Below, in pieces: positions 27,129 through 37,171 of a DNA stretch of 64,000 nt (positions within the stretch are counted from its first letter, which is position 1; every line of letters begins with the position of its first letter). A model generated the notes under the pieces. The model saw only the letters and a program-made list of their open reading frames with translations, did not search any database and had not been told where the DNA came from. The stretch comes from Bacteroidota bacterium (lineage in GTDB: Bacteria; Bacteroidota; Rhodothermia; JANXDC01), in the NCBI GenBank assembly GCA_025059945.1, contig JANXDC010000003.1, positions 62,001-126,000 of the forward strand. Reading direction: 5' to 3'. Made by a program: the position numbers and the translations under genes.

Positions 27129-28712
27129 CTATCGAACGGGACTGCGCCTGTCAAAGGTCTCAAGCCCGTTTTGGCGGCGGCGGCGCCAGGCTAGCCCCAC
27201 CATCACGGCCACGGTGGCGAAAGTCAAAATCATAAGCAGCCGAGCCCCCCACCGATACGGCACATCCTCCGGGGCTACGTTAGCCAACTGCAGAGTGGGG
27301 ATGGCGTCTTGAATGGTCCAGACCGTGAAGATGGCGATCAAATACAGGGGCGTGATGTATTTCATGATGAACTTGAAGACGGCCGGGATCCGAATGTCGG
27401 CCCCGCGGTTGAGCTCCTCCCAGGCCTTGTCGATCCCGAAAACCCAGCAAAGCAGGATGGTCTCGATCAGAGCGAAGGCGGCCAATCCGAAAGTGCCGGC
27501 CCAGAAATCGAGTTCATCCAGAAATCCATGTCCCAGGAAGAAGACCACGCAATTGGTACCGATGAAAGCGAAAACCCCCAGCAAGGCCACGGCCTGAGCG
27601 CGGGTGAGCTTGAATTCGTCCTGGAGAAAGGCCACCACGGGCTGACCCATGGCCACGGAACTTGTGATGCCGGCGAAAAAGAGCAGGGCAAACCAGAGCG
27701 TGCCCAGCAGCTGCCCTAGCGGGATTTTGGTGAAAATGATGGGCATCGAGACGAAGCCCAAATTAAAAGCCCCGCCCTTGGCGATCTCCTGCGTTTCGCT
27801 CACTCCGAAGAAAGCCACCGCGATCGGGATCGCGATGCTGGCCCCGAGGATGACCTCCACGAATTCGTTCGTGGTGGCCGTGGCCAGGCCCGATAGCGCG
27901 ATGTCGTCGTTTTCGCGCAGGTAGCTGGCGTACGCATGCAGCGTACCCATGCCGACGCTCAAGGTGAAAAAGATCTGCCCGGCTGCCGCAAGCCACACCC
28001 TGGCGTCGGTCAGAGCCGAAAGGTCCGGGTTCCACAGAAAGGCAAACCCGCTCCAGACGCTCCTGTCTGGCTGCGTTGGATCAGGGGTGCCCAGAGTGAA
28101 AACGCGCACCACGAGCACAATGGCGAAGAGAAACAGAAGCGGCATCGCGATCTTAGCCAGCGCCTCGATGCCGCGCGAGATGCCTCGGTAGAGGATGTAC
28201 AGGTTGATCGCAAATGTAATGAGCAGAAACGCGTAGGCCGTCCCGATGCCTTGAAAATGCCCCTCGGGATGCAAGCCCTGATAGCTTTGCAAAAACAGGC
28301 GCATCCCCGCGAAGTCCTCGACATCGAAGTAATAGCCCAGGGCCGAAAAGAAGCTATAGGCCAGCGTCCAGGACTCGACGTACGTGTAGTACATCATCAC
28401 GGTCAGGGAAATGAACAGCCCCAGCGCCCCGAGGTACTTCGCCACAGGGTGCCGCCAGAGCACCTGAAACATGCCCGGAGCGCTGGAATGGCCGTACTTG
28501 CCCCCGTGTCGACCGATCGTCCATTCGATCCACATGAGGGGGATCCCCAATAGCAGGAAAGCGATAAAGTAGGGGATCATGAAGGCTCCGCCCCCGTTTT
28601 GGGCGGCCTGCACGGGAAAGCGCAGGAAATTTCCCAGCCCCACGGCGTTGCCGGCCGCGGCCAGGATAAGCCCGATGCGCGTTCCCCAGCGCTCCCGTTC
28701 CTGCAATGCCAT
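27129..28712 (-). CDS. LeuT-like sodium:amino-acid symporter (NSS family)
   Basis: The 527-residue protein has about twelve transmembrane helices with strong LeuT signatures: NAVGLGNFLRFPVQAAQNGG in helix 1, IPLMWIEWTIGRHGG, and the helix 6 region with SVGMGTLHAYASY. It would import neutral amino acids with sodium. ATG 28712 (MALQERERWGT) follows a GAGGAGG site and matches LeuT's start; the longer frame is rejected. A MetS-like 38-aa gene lies directly downstream. Resemblance to Aquifex LeuT is striking by eye. Confidence 0.94.
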   Translation of the reverse strand: MALQERERWGTRIGLILAAAGNAVGLGNFLRFPVQAAQNGGGAFMIPYFIAFLLLGIPLMWIEWTIGRHGGKYGHSSAPGMFQVLWRHPVAKYLGALGLFISLTVMMYYTYVESWTLAYSFFSALGYYFDVEDFAGMRLFLQSYQGLHPEGHFQGIGTAYAFLLITFAINLYILYRGISRGIEALAKIAMPLLFLFAIVLVVRVFTLGTPDPTQPDRSVWSGFAFLWNPDLSALTDARVWLAAAGQIFFTLSVGMGTLHAYASYLRENDDIALSGLATATTNEFVEVILGASIAIPIAVAFFGVSETQEIAKGGAFNLGFVSMPIIFTKIPLGQLLGTLWFALLFFAGITSSVAMGQPVVAFLQDEFKLTRAQAVALLGVFAFIGTNCVVFFLGHGFLDELDFWAGTFGLAAFALIETILLCWVFGIDKAWEELNRGADIRIPAVFKFIMKYITPLYLIAIFTVWTIQDAIPTLQLANVAPEDVPYRWGARLLMILTFATVAVMVGLAWRRRRQNGLETFDRRSPVR

Positions 28713-28902
28713 CGCGCACAGCCTCCTCGTCTTACGTTCGGACGCGCCCCGATGCGGCTTGACGGGGCTCAAAGGGGTCGGAATCCAGCCCAATGCGAGC
28801 GAGCTTCCGAACCGCGATGACCACCCGGGCCCACCTTCGACGAGCACGCCTTCGGTGACGGGCCCGCCCCTTGGACTTTCGGCAAAAGGCGCCGATATAT
28901 AA

Positions 28903-28940
28903 CAAAAAGCCCCTTGCACGAGCAAGACCCGCTCGAGGGC
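28903..28940 (-). terminator. Terminator after the fad operon / PorV-like gene
   Basis: On the minus strand GCCCTCGAGC pairs with GCTCG and AGGGGC across a short bulge, followed by five T (28907-28903). It ends the long transcript containing the PorV-like gene, 19 bases after its stop. Confidence 0.75.
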
Positions 28941-28958
28941 GAACAAGATCGTTGCGCC

Positions 28959-30050
28959 TCACCAAGGGGGCCATTGCAGCACTAAAGAGAGCCGGTGGCT
29001 CGGGCCCAGCTCCCGCAGCCCAGCAAAGTGACCTAGGGCGTAATCGAATCGAAAGGCCCGTATGCGCACGCCTAGGCCCACGGTCGGGGTGAGGACCCAG
29101 CTCCGAGGCCGTCGCGCAATCTGTTCAAGGCCTGCGCGCAGAATAAGAGCTTGCCGATAATTGTAAAACATCCCCAGCCGAGGCTCTAGGCCAATCGGCC
29201 CTAGGGAGGGGACGTAGGCGCGGGCCGCAGCCGCTTGCAGATCAAGCTCTACCGAAGCGCCTCCGATCCCGGAGCCCAGAGGGCGCTCATAGCGCAACCC
29301 CAGCCGGAGCGTGGGCAAGCTGAGCTCTGTTAGGCTCTGCGGCAGGCTGTCTCGGTAGGCGGAGCTCAGCCCCTCAAGCGCCTCGGCCCGCACATGCCAG
29401 ATCCGCGCCAGGGTGGTCAGATCCGCGATCACCACGGCGGCCCGCCAGGGCCCCCCGCTGTGCTGCACCCCCAGGTCCAAGCTCGCCCCCCAGGCAGAGG
29501 CGAAGGGCCCGATGCGCCCATAGAGGACCTTAAAAAGAAGACCCCCCGTCCACCTTGTTGAGCCCAAGCTGCGGCCGTAGGCGAAAAGCAGCGCATAGTC
29601 GACGACGCTAAACGTCGTAACACGCTCCGGAAGCGGAACCCCGCGCTCAGAGTCCCATGCCGCAAGGGTGTTCCGGATTTCATCCGCCCCTAGGCGCAGC
29701 AGGCTAAGGGCCATGGCGCTTCGGGCGTCAAGCCGCAAGGCGACCGCGGCGTAATCGTACTGAAGCAGTCCTCCGAACTGCTCCACGTGCATGTAGCCGA
29801 TTTGGGGTTCCTCTAGGCCCACTAGCCCCGCCGGATTCCAGTAACCGGCCGTGACGTCGGCCCGCAAGGTAAGCCCCGCCTGCCCCATGCCGGCTGCCTC
29901 GGCCCCCGCCCCCAGCCGCAGAAACTCGGCCCCGTAGCGAACTAGGCGCTGGGAGGCGGCCGGAGAAACATACGCGAGCAGCCCGAGCGCTATGCCCCAC
30001 CCAAGAAGGCGCACAGGCCGAATATCTTGCGGCCCCCGAACCTCGGGCAA
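28959..30050 (-). CDS. PorV/PorQ-family outer-membrane beta-barrel protein
   Basis: The 363-residue protein has a signal-like N-terminus (GWGIALGLLAYVSPAAS) and the family signature near residue 40: FLRLGAGAEAAGMGQAG, then LRADVTAGYWNPAGL. The rest alternates strands as in an outer-membrane barrel, ending LSLVLQWPPW with an aromatic terminus. PorV/PorQ members act in type IX secretion or lipid transport. The start is a TTG at 30050 next to a GAGGGGG; GTG 30014 is an alternative. It is the last gene after fadD, which suggests a possible fatty-acid import role resembling FadL, but this is inference. Confidence 0.78.
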   Translation of the reverse strand: MPEVRGPQDIRPVRLLGWGIALGLLAYVSPAASQRLVRYGAEFLRLGAGAEAAGMGQAGLTLRADVTAGYWNPAGLVGLEEPQIGYMHVEQFGGLLQYDYAAVALRLDARSAMALSLLRLGADEIRNTLAAWDSERGVPLPERVTTFSVVDYALLFAYGRSLGSTRWTGGLLFKVLYGRIGPFASAWGASLDLGVQHSGGPWRAAVVIADLTTLARIWHVRAEALEGLSSAYRDSLPQSLTELSLPTLRLGLRYERPLGSGIGGASVELDLQAAAARAYVPSLGPIGLEPRLGMFYNYRQALILRAGLEQIARRPRSWVLTPTVGLGVRIRAFRFDYALGHFAGLRELGPSHRLSLVLQWPPW

Positions 30051-30059
30051 GCGCCCCCT

Positions 30060-31748
30060 CTAAGAACCCGCCTGGCGGCGACGCTCCTCTTCCAGGAGCA
30101 TCCGGCGCAGGACCTTGCCCACCATGGATTTGGGCAGTTCTGAGCGAAACTCAACGCGCTTAGGGACCTTGTAGGGCGCCAGGCGCTCCTTGCAGAACTC
30201 GATAAGCTCCTGCTCCGATGCCCGCTCGCCCTCGCGCAACACGACGTAGGCCTTGACGATCTCGCCGTGATAGGGGTCGGGCACCCCGGCTACAACGGCC
30301 TCCTTGACCTTGGGGTGCTCGAAGAGCACCTCCTCGACCTCTCGGGGAAAGACGTTGAAGCCTCCTACGATAATCAGGTCCTTTTTGCGGTCGACGATGT
30401 AGAAGTAGCCCTCTTCGTCCATCTTCGCCATGTCGCCTGTGTAGAGCCAGCCATCCCGAAGCGCCTGGGCCGTCTCCTCGGGCCGGTTCCAATAGCCCTT
30501 CATGACGTTGGGGCCGTGCACGATCAGCTCGCCGATCTCCCCAGGGGGCAGAGGTCGACCCGATTCGTCTACGATCTGCGCATCCACATCCGGCAAAGGA
30601 AGCCCAATGGAGCCGAATTTGCGCTGGCCGAAGAGCGGATTCGTATGCGTAACGGGAGAGGCCTCTGAAAGCCCATAGCCTTCTACCAGCCGAGCCCCCG
30701 TAAGACGCTCGAAAGCCTGGGCCACCTCCACCGGAAGCGGGGCGGCCCCCGAGATGCAGAGCCGAATGCTATGCAGGTTATAGCGCTTCACGTGGGCCGA
30801 CGTATTGATGGCCACGTACATCGTGGGCACGCCCGGAAAGAGCGTGACCCCGTAACGGGCGGTGCTTCTGAGCACCTCCTCGAGCACAAAGCGCGGCTGC
30901 AACACGATCGTGGCCGCGATGGCCACGCCCAGATTCAATACGGTCGTAAGCCCGTAGCTGTGAAAGAAGGGCAGCACGCCCTGGATGACCTCTGTGGCCT
31001 CCTGCAGCGAGGGCATCCAAGATTTGACCTGCAGGCAGTTGGCCACCAAGTTAAAATGCGTCAGCATAGCCGCCTTGGGCAGGCCCGTGGTGCCGCCCGT
31101 GTAAAGCAAAAGCGCCACGTCCTCTTTGGGGTCTATGGACACGCGCGCGGGCTGCGGGCTGTACTTCTTGAGCAGCCGCCTGAACCAGTAAAGATTGGGA
31201 TCCGGCCTTAGCTCCACCCAGGTCCCCTCGCGCCGGGCCTTAAGGGGATAGAGCCAGCTTTTGGGCCAGGGCAAGTAGTCCTCGATGCCCGTTACGATTA
31301 CGCGGCGCACAGCCGTAGAGCCGGCCACCTCCCGGTAGCGCGGAAACAGGGATCTGAGCAAAATCAGCGTGCTGGAGCCCGAATCGTTGAGCATAAGCTC
31401 CAGTTCGCGGGCCGTATAAAGGGGGTTAAGCCCTACTACGACGGCGCCGATCCGCAACGCCCCATAAAAGGCGATCACAAACTGAGGACAGTTGGGCAGC
31501 ATGAGCGCCACCCGATCCCCTTTGCGCACCCCCAACTGCTCCAGGGCGTTGGCAAAGCGCAGCACGGCCTCCCACAGCTCCCCGTAGGAGAGGCGCCGAC
31601 CGAAGAACAGAAGCGCCGTGTGTGCAGGATATTTTCGGGCGCTCTCCTCAAGAAACTTCCATAGGGGAACCTCCGGATACGCGAGCGTGCGCGGCACCCC
31701 GGGCTCGTAAAACCGATACCAGGGCCGATCCAGAACCGGCGCTTCCAT
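30060..31748 (-). CDS. fadD: Long-chain-fatty-acid-CoA ligase
   Basis: The 562-residue adenylate-forming enzyme activates fatty acids to acyl-CoA. Visible motifs are the P-loop YTGGTTGLPKAAMLTH (near 215-230), GYGLSEASPVTH, GWLYTGDMAKMDEEGYF and the C-terminal IIVGGFNVFPREVEE. The C-terminal lysine region (SELPKSMVGKVLRR) is present. It lies in the fad operon after the acyl-CoA dehydrogenase. Confidence 0.95.
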   Translation of the reverse strand: MEAPVLDRPWYRFYEPGVPRTLAYPEVPLWKFLEESARKYPAHTALLFFGRRLSYGELWEAVLRFANALEQLGVRKGDRVALMLPNCPQFVIAFYGALRIGAVVVGLNPLYTARELELMLNDSGSSTLILLRSLFPRYREVAGSTAVRRVIVTGIEDYLPWPKSWLYPLKARREGTWVELRPDPNLYWFRRLLKKYSPQPARVSIDPKEDVALLLYTGGTTGLPKAAMLTHFNLVANCLQVKSWMPSLQEATEVIQGVLPFFHSYGLTTVLNLGVAIAATIVLQPRFVLEEVLRSTARYGVTLFPGVPTMYVAINTSAHVKRYNLHSIRLCISGAAPLPVEVAQAFERLTGARLVEGYGLSEASPVTHTNPLFGQRKFGSIGLPLPDVDAQIVDESGRPLPPGEIGELIVHGPNVMKGYWNRPEETAQALRDGWLYTGDMAKMDEEGYFYIVDRKKDLIIVGGFNVFPREVEEVLFEHPKVKEAVVAGVPDPYHGEIVKAYVVLREGERASEQELIEFCKERLAPYKVPKRVEFRSELPKSMVGKVLRRMLLEEERRRQAGS

Positions 31749-31771
31749 GGTTTGGCCCTCCCCCTTGCGAT

Positions 31772-33553
31772 TTAAGCACGAACCGGATACCCCCCGGCCT
31801 CCAGTACGGCCTGCGCGATCTGCCGACGCAGGGCGATCGCGTTTAAGGGATCGTGGCGCGTAAAGCGCCGCAGGGCGCTCATGTGCAGGCGCAGCTCATC
31901 GCCCTCCAGAAAGCGGGCAAGCGCCTCCTTCCCCCGAGCGGCCACGGTTTCGGCGGCCTCGTATACGTACAGGCGCGCCATGGCCTCCTGCACCTGCGCC
32001 TGTAGCCCGCTTGCCTGAAGCTTGCGGGTGCGCAGCAGGGCCGACTCGGCCGCATACGTGTGCATGAGCATATCGGCTATGCGGGCGACGATCTCCTGTT
32101 CCTCTTCGAGCGCCTCTCGATAATGCAGCGCGGCCGCGCCGGCCACGGCCAAAGTAGCCTTCTTGAGGTTCTCCACCACGTGCAGCGCGTACTCTAGCGG
32201 GGAGGTCAGCGGCGCCTCCTCAAACTGGGGCTCCAGCACCTCCTGCGCCACCCGTTCGGCCGCGGCCATAAGGGGCAAATGTCCCCGCAGTGCGCGCCGG
32301 AACAGCATGTCCACAATAAGCAGCCGGTTGATCTCGTTGGTGCCCTCGAAGATGCGGTTGATGCGGCTGTCCCGATAGGCCCGCTCGACGGCGAACTCCT
32401 GCGAATAGCCGTATCCGCCGTGGATCTGTACGGCCTCATCGACGACGTAGTCCAGCAGTTCGCTCCCCATGACCTTGATCACCGAGCATTCGATGGCGTA
32501 CTCCTCGATGCTTTTGAGCCGGTGCCGGGGGTCCTTGGAGGAGCCGATGGCCTGATCGATGAGGCCGGCTGTGCGGTAGACCATGGACTCGACGGCGTAG
32601 GTGCGCAGGGCCATTTCGGCCAGCTTCTCCTGTATGAGCCCAAACTGCGCGATGGGGCGGCCGAACTGCACGCGCTCCAGGGCGTAGCGGGCCGTAAGCC
32701 CCAGCACCTGTTTGGCCCCGCCCACGCAGCCGGCGCCGAGCTTAAAGCGACCCGTGTTGAGGATGTTGAAGGCGATCTTAGCCCCCTGACCGACCTCGCC
32801 CAGTAGGTTCTCCTCGGGCACGTGCACGTTTTCCAGGATGAGCTGACGCGTTGAGGAGGAGTGGATGCCCATTTTGCGCTCCTCGGCCCCCGTGGAGAGA
32901 CCGGCAAAGGAGCGCTCCACCAGGAAAGCGCTGAACTTTTCGCGCTCCCCGTCGACTTTGGCGAAGACCGTAAACAGATCGGCAAAGCCGGCGTTTGTGA
33001 TCCACATCTTGGTGCCGTTGAGCACCCAGTGTCGGCCATCGGCGCTGCGCACGGCGTGCGCCCGACCTCCTAGAGCGTCGGAGCCCGCGTTGGGCTCCGT
33101 AAGCGCATAGGCGCCGATCAGCTCCCCGGTCGCCAGCCGGGGCAAGTAGCGGCGCCTCTGCTCTTCATTGCCGAAGTACACGATGGGCAGCGTGCCGATG
33201 GACTGATGGGCCCCGTAGGTGACGCTGAAGCCGCCCGCCGGGGCGAGCTTTTCGGCCACTAACATGGCGGCCGTCTTGGGCAGGTCTGTGCCCCCATAGG
33301 CCTCGGGTATCTCGATGGCGAGCAGCCCCAGCTCCCCGGCTCTGCGCAATAACTTGACGTTTAGCCCCTCCTCAAGGCGCTCAAGCCGCTCCATGAGCGG
33401 CAACACCTCCTGCTGCACGAAATCCTCGGTCATCTGACCGATCATGCGGAGCTCTTCGGAGAAGTCCTCGGGCGAGAAAACCGCCTCCGGCTCGCTTTTG
33501 CGAATCAGAAACTCCCCGCCCTTAAGCTGTTGGATTGGGGTCTCGACGGACAT
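31772..33553 (-). CDS. fadE: Acyl-CoA dehydrogenase (FadE, very-long-chain type)
   Basis: The 593-residue flavoenzyme starts the beta-oxidation cycle. It shows GAYALTEPNAGSDA in the FAD/substrate domain, the FGRPIAQFGLIQEKLAEMA region, and the catalytic glutamate segment RIFEGTNEINRLL near 425. The extra C-terminal helical domain of about 170 residues matches very-long-chain and FadE/YusJ types. It lies 19 bases after the thiolase gene, in the Bacillus fadN-fadA-fadE order. Confidence 0.94.
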   Translation of the reverse strand: MSVETPIQQLKGGEFLIRKSEPEAVFSPEDFSEELRMIGQMTEDFVQQEVLPLMERLERLEEGLNVKLLRRAGELGLLAIEIPEAYGGTDLPKTAAMLVAEKLAPAGGFSVTYGAHQSIGTLPIVYFGNEEQRRRYLPRLATGELIGAYALTEPNAGSDALGGRAHAVRSADGRHWVLNGTKMWITNAGFADLFTVFAKVDGEREKFSAFLVERSFAGLSTGAEERKMGIHSSSTRQLILENVHVPEENLLGEVGQGAKIAFNILNTGRFKLGAGCVGGAKQVLGLTARYALERVQFGRPIAQFGLIQEKLAEMALRTYAVESMVYRTAGLIDQAIGSSKDPRHRLKSIEEYAIECSVIKVMGSELLDYVVDEAVQIHGGYGYSQEFAVERAYRDSRINRIFEGTNEINRLLIVDMLFRRALRGHLPLMAAAERVAQEVLEPQFEEAPLTSPLEYALHVVENLKKATLAVAGAAALHYREALEEEQEIVARIADMLMHTYAAESALLRTRKLQASGLQAQVQEAMARLYVYEAAETVAARGKEALARFLEGDELRLHMSALRRFTRHDPLNAIALRRQIAQAVLEAGGYPVRA

Positions 33554-33572
33554 AGCGGAGCGCTCCCTTGCC

Positions 33573-34742
33573 TTAGTCGCCGTAAACTTCGAAAAGTCCA
33601 GCGGCCCCCATGCCGCCTCCGACGCACATGGTCACAAGACCGATCCCTCCGCCCCGGCGGCGCAGTTCGTGCACAAGCTGCGCCGTAAGCTTAGCCCCCG
33701 AAGCCCCCAGGGGATGGCCCAGGGCGATGGCCCCACCGTTTACGTTCGTGCGCTCTTCGGGCAGCTCTAAAAGCCGCATTACGGCCAGCACCTGAGAGGC
33801 GAAGGCCTCGTTGAGCTCGATCAGCGCGACGTCCTCAAGCCGGATTCCGGCTCGTTGCAAGGCCTTGGGCACGGCCTTTACCGGTCCGATGCCCATGACC
33901 TCCGGCTCTACGCCGGCCACCGCGTACGTGATGAAGCGGGCCAAAGGCCGGATCCCGAGCTCGCGCGCCCTATCGGCGCTCATGAGCAACACAGCGGCCG
34001 CGCCATCGGAGTACGGGCTCGCGTTGCCGGCCGTTACGGTCCCCCCCTCCTTAAAGGCGGGCTTAAGCTGGGCCAGCTTCTCCAAGCTCGTATCGGGCCG
34101 AATCGTCTCGTCGCGCTCAACCAAACGTTCCTCGAGCTCTTTACGCGCTCCGCGCCACTTGTAGGTGCGCACGGGCACCGGAACGATCTGCCCCTCAAAC
34201 CGACAGGCGGCCCAGGCCTCGGCGGCTCGGCGGTGGCTGCGCAGGGCCCAGGCGTCCTGATCCTGGCGCGAGATTCCGTAGCGTTCGGCCACGCGCTCAG
34301 CCGTAAGCCCCATGCTGATGTAGGCCTCCGTGAGCTCCGGATGCAGGCGGGTGTGATAGCCCGACATGGGCACCTGGCTCATCATCTCCACCCCACCGGC
34401 CAGGACCACATCGGCCATGCCCGTCATAATGGCCTGCGCCCCACGGGCGATCACCTCCAGACCCGAAGAGCAGAAGCGGTTCACCGTGGCCCCGGGCACC
34501 TCCACGGGAAAACCGGCCTTGATCAAGGCCAACCGCGCGATGTTGAGCCCCTGAGCGGCCTCCGGCATGGCACAGCCCCAGAGCACGTCGTCAAGATGGG
34601 CCGGTTCAAGCCCTACGCGCTCTACGGCCGCGCGCATCACAAGGGCCGACAGCGTCACCGGATGCACCGCGACCAGCGCCCCATCGGGCTTGCCGCGCCC
34701 AACAGGGGTGCGCACGGCGCTCACGATAACGGCTTCTCGCAT
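33573..34742 (-). CDS. fadA: Acetyl-CoA C-acyltransferase (thiolase)
   Basis: The 389-residue thiolase carries the acyl-accepting C91 in NRFCSSG, the His in [14 protein letters not shown], and the second active Cys in [12 protein letters not shown]. It cleaves 3-ketoacyl-CoA. It starts 12 bases after the fadN stop. Confidence 0.96.
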   Translation of the reverse strand: MREAVIVSAVRTPVGRGKPDGALVAVHPVTLSALVMRAAVERVGLEPAHLDDVLWGCAMPEAAQGLNIARLALIKAGFPVEVPGATVNRFCSSGLEVIARGAQAIMTGMADVVLAGGVEMMSQVPMSGYHTRLHPELTEAYISMGLTAERVAERYGISRQDQDAWALRSHRRAAEAWAACRFEGQIVPVPVRTYKWRGARKELEERLVERDETIRPDTSLEKLAQLKPAFKEGGTVTAGNASPYSDGAAAVLLMSADRARELGIRPLARFITYAVAGVEPEVMGIGPVKAVPKALQRAGIRLEDVALIELNEAFASQVLAVMRLLELPEERTNVNGGAIALGHPLGASGAKLTAQLVHELRRRGGGIGLVTMCVGGGMGAAGLFEVYGD

Positions 34743-34754
34743 GTCTTCATCCCC

Positions 34755-37064
34755 TTAATTGCGCAACGGCTTGCCTGTCTTAAGCGTATACGCGATCCGC
34801 TCCTGGGTTTTGCGCGTGCCCAAAAGCTTCAGGAATGCCTCGCGCTCCAGATCCAAGATGTCCTGTTCCGTGACCGTGCGCGGGGACCCGTCGCCGCCGC
34901 AGAGCACATAGGCGAGCGTGCGCGCAAGCAACAGCTCGTGTTCCGTGATGCGACCCGCCTGCCGCAGCTGCCAGGCGCCGTAGTACAGGTTGCCCAGGGC
35001 CTCCGCGCCCAGGGCGCGGATCGTTCGATTGGGCGCGGGGGGCATGTAATCCGGAGCCAACTCGAGCACGCGCGCTTTGGCGTCAGTTATAAGCCGGTAT
35101 CGGTTCATCGTGATCCGATCGCCGTCGCGCAAAAACCCCATCGCGCGCGCCTCTAGGGCGCTACCGGAGGTTTGCGCCAGGGCGATCAACTGAAACGCGC
35201 GTCGAACGGCCTCAAAGGGATCCGCCTCCGGATAGGCGGCTAGCTCCTCAGAGAACCGGAAAAGCAGCTCCTTTGTGCCGCCACCAGCCGGGATAAGCCC
35301 CACACCGGTCTCCACAAGCCCCATGTAGAGCTCCGCGTGGGCCTGTACGCGATCGGCGTGCAGCACAACTTCTGCTCCACCTCCGAGCGTAAGCCCAAAA
35401 GGCGCAGCCACCACGGGAAAGGGCGCGTAACGCAGACTCATGGAGGCGCGTTGAAACTGGCGCACGGCCAGCTCCAGCTCGTCCCAGTCTCCCTCCTGCG
35501 CCATCATGAGGATCAGGGCCAAATTCGCGCCCGCGGAGAAGTGCTCTCCCTGATTGCCGATCACAAGGCCCAGAAAGTGCTGCGGCACCACCTCCAAGGC
35601 AACCTGCACCATGCGCAGGGCGTCTTCGCCGATGGCGTTGGCCTTGGAGTGGAACTCCAAAAGCGCCACCCCATCGCCGATGTCCAGCAGACTGGCCCCG
35701 GCGGATTGGCGCACTATGGCCGCACCGTTGCGCTTAAGCGCACCAAGCAGGATCAGCTCCCGCGGCCTTGGCGAAGGGCCTGCGGGGGCATAGAAGGGCC
35801 GAGAGGCGCGCAGGTGCTCTTGCACGATCGGCGGAACCTCCCAGCCCAAGGCGGCGAAGACCTCCGCTACGGCATCAAGGCCCAGCAGATCGTATAGCTC
35901 AAAGGGTCCATACTCCCATCCGAAGCCCCATTTGAGGGCGTTGTCGATGTCCTCTATCGCGTCGGAGACCACCCCGTATTGCCGAGCCGCGTAATGCAGA
36001 AGCCCGTACGTGGTGCGGCGCATGAACTCCCCTAAAGGGCCTTCTAGGCGAAGCAGGGCCCGAATGCGCGCGGCGGTATCCGCAAGCTGCTGAATCGGCT
36101 CCAGCTCCGGAAGCCGAACCTTGCCGCGGTCCTCGTACTCCAGGGTCTGGAGGTTGAGCGTCAGGATGCGCCGCTTGCCAGACTCATCTTGCACGCGCTT
36201 GTAGAAGCCCTGAGTCGTCTTCTCTCCCAGCCAGCCGCGCTCCAGAAGCCTTTGCACCACCTCCGGCAGGGCAAAGCCTGGATCGCCCGTAGCCTGCTCA
36301 AGATCCCGGGCCACCCGGTAAAGCACATCCAGCCCCGTAAGATCCGCCGTGCGGAAGGTGGCGCTTTTCGGGCGCCCGATAAGAGGCCCCGTCAGGAAAT
36401 CCACCACATCCGGGCTTAAGCCCAGCTCCAACATCGCGCGCATAGCCTGCGCTAGGCCGTAGACCCCGATGCGGTTGGCGATGAAACCGGGTACGTCCTT
36501 GGCGATCACGACCCCTTTGCCCAGGATACGCTCCCCGAAAAGACGCATGCGTCGCAGCGCCTCCGGATCCGTATCCGGGGTTGGGATCAGCTCAAGCAGG
36601 TACAGGTACCGAGGCGGATTGAAGAAATGCGTGCCCAGAAAGCGCCTCCGAAACGCTTCGGAGCGCCCCTCCAGCTGCCGATGCATGGGGATACCGCTGG
36701 AGTTGCTGGAGACGATCGCTTGGGATCCCACAAAAGGCTCCAGGCGCGCCCACAACGCGCGCTTGGCCTCCAGATCCTCCACGATCGCCTCCACGATCCA
36801 GTCGGCCTCTCGGATGCGCTCAAGGTCATCCTCGGTGTTGCCGATCGCGACAAGACGCTGCCGATCCGCATGCATGAACGCGGCGGGCTTAAGCTGCAGA
36901 GCGCGTTGCAAGCCGGCCCGTGCGACGGCGTTGCGATCGGACCCCTCTGATGCCGGAAGATCGAGCAGCAGCGTGGGCACCCCGGCGTTGGCCAGATGCG
37001 CCGCGATCTGGGCCCCCATGGTGCCCGCCCCAATAACGGCTGCCTTGCGAATACGATGGGACAT
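34755..37064 (-). CDS. fadN: 3-hydroxyacyl-CoA dehydrogenase / enoyl-CoA hydratase fusion (FadN type)
   Basis: The 769-residue bifunctional enzyme has the NAD-binding dehydrogenase domain first (GAGTMGAQIAAHLANAG near residues 9-25), its C-terminal 3HCDH domains (FIANRIGVYGLAQAM), and the crotonase hydratase domain last (about 490-690, with GEHFSAGANLALI and LTLGGGAEVVL). This order is that of Bacillus FadN and the reverse of E. coli FadB. ATG 37064 is preceded by GGGGAG; the longer frame adds an unlikely Arg/His-rich leader. First gene of the operon. Confidence 0.94.
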   Translation of the reverse strand: MSHRIRKAAVIGAGTMGAQIAAHLANAGVPTLLLDLPASEGSDRNAVARAGLQRALQLKPAAFMHADRQRLVAIGNTEDDLERIREADWIVEAIVEDLEAKRALWARLEPFVGSQAIVSSNSSGIPMHRQLEGRSEAFRRRFLGTHFFNPPRYLYLLELIPTPDTDPEALRRMRLFGERILGKGVVIAKDVPGFIANRIGVYGLAQAMRAMLELGLSPDVVDFLTGPLIGRPKSATFRTADLTGLDVLYRVARDLEQATGDPGFALPEVVQRLLERGWLGEKTTQGFYKRVQDESGKRRILTLNLQTLEYEDRGKVRLPELEPIQQLADTAARIRALLRLEGPLGEFMRRTTYGLLHYAARQYGVVSDAIEDIDNALKWGFGWEYGPFELYDLLGLDAVAEVFAALGWEVPPIVQEHLRASRPFYAPAGPSPRPRELILLGALKRNGAAIVRQSAGASLLDIGDGVALLEFHSKANAIGEDALRMVQVALEVVPQHFLGLVIGNQGEHFSAGANLALILMMAQEGDWDELELAVRQFQRASMSLRYAPFPVVAAPFGLTLGGGAEVVLHADRVQAHAELYMGLVETGVGLIPAGGGTKELLFRFSEELAAYPEADPFEAVRRAFQLIALAQTSGSALEARAMGFLRDGDRITMNRYRLITDAKARVLELAPDYMPPAPNRTIRALGAEALGNLYYGAWQLRQAGRITEHELLLARTLAYVLCGGDGSPRTVTEQDILDLEREAFLKLLGTRKTQERIAYTLKTGKPLRN

Positions 37065-37171
37065 ACGCTTAAGTTCTCCCCCTTTCCGGCGCCGCGCGAG
37101 GTGAAAGCGATGCGGATGGTGGAAAGGAAAATACGCCCAACTCGAGGGCAAATCAAGTATACGGAAACAGC

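Noticed and set aside
33855-35156. A 433-codon open frame antisense to fadA and fadN
   Set aside because: Shadow frame of the thiolase and FadN genes, with no recognisable protein.
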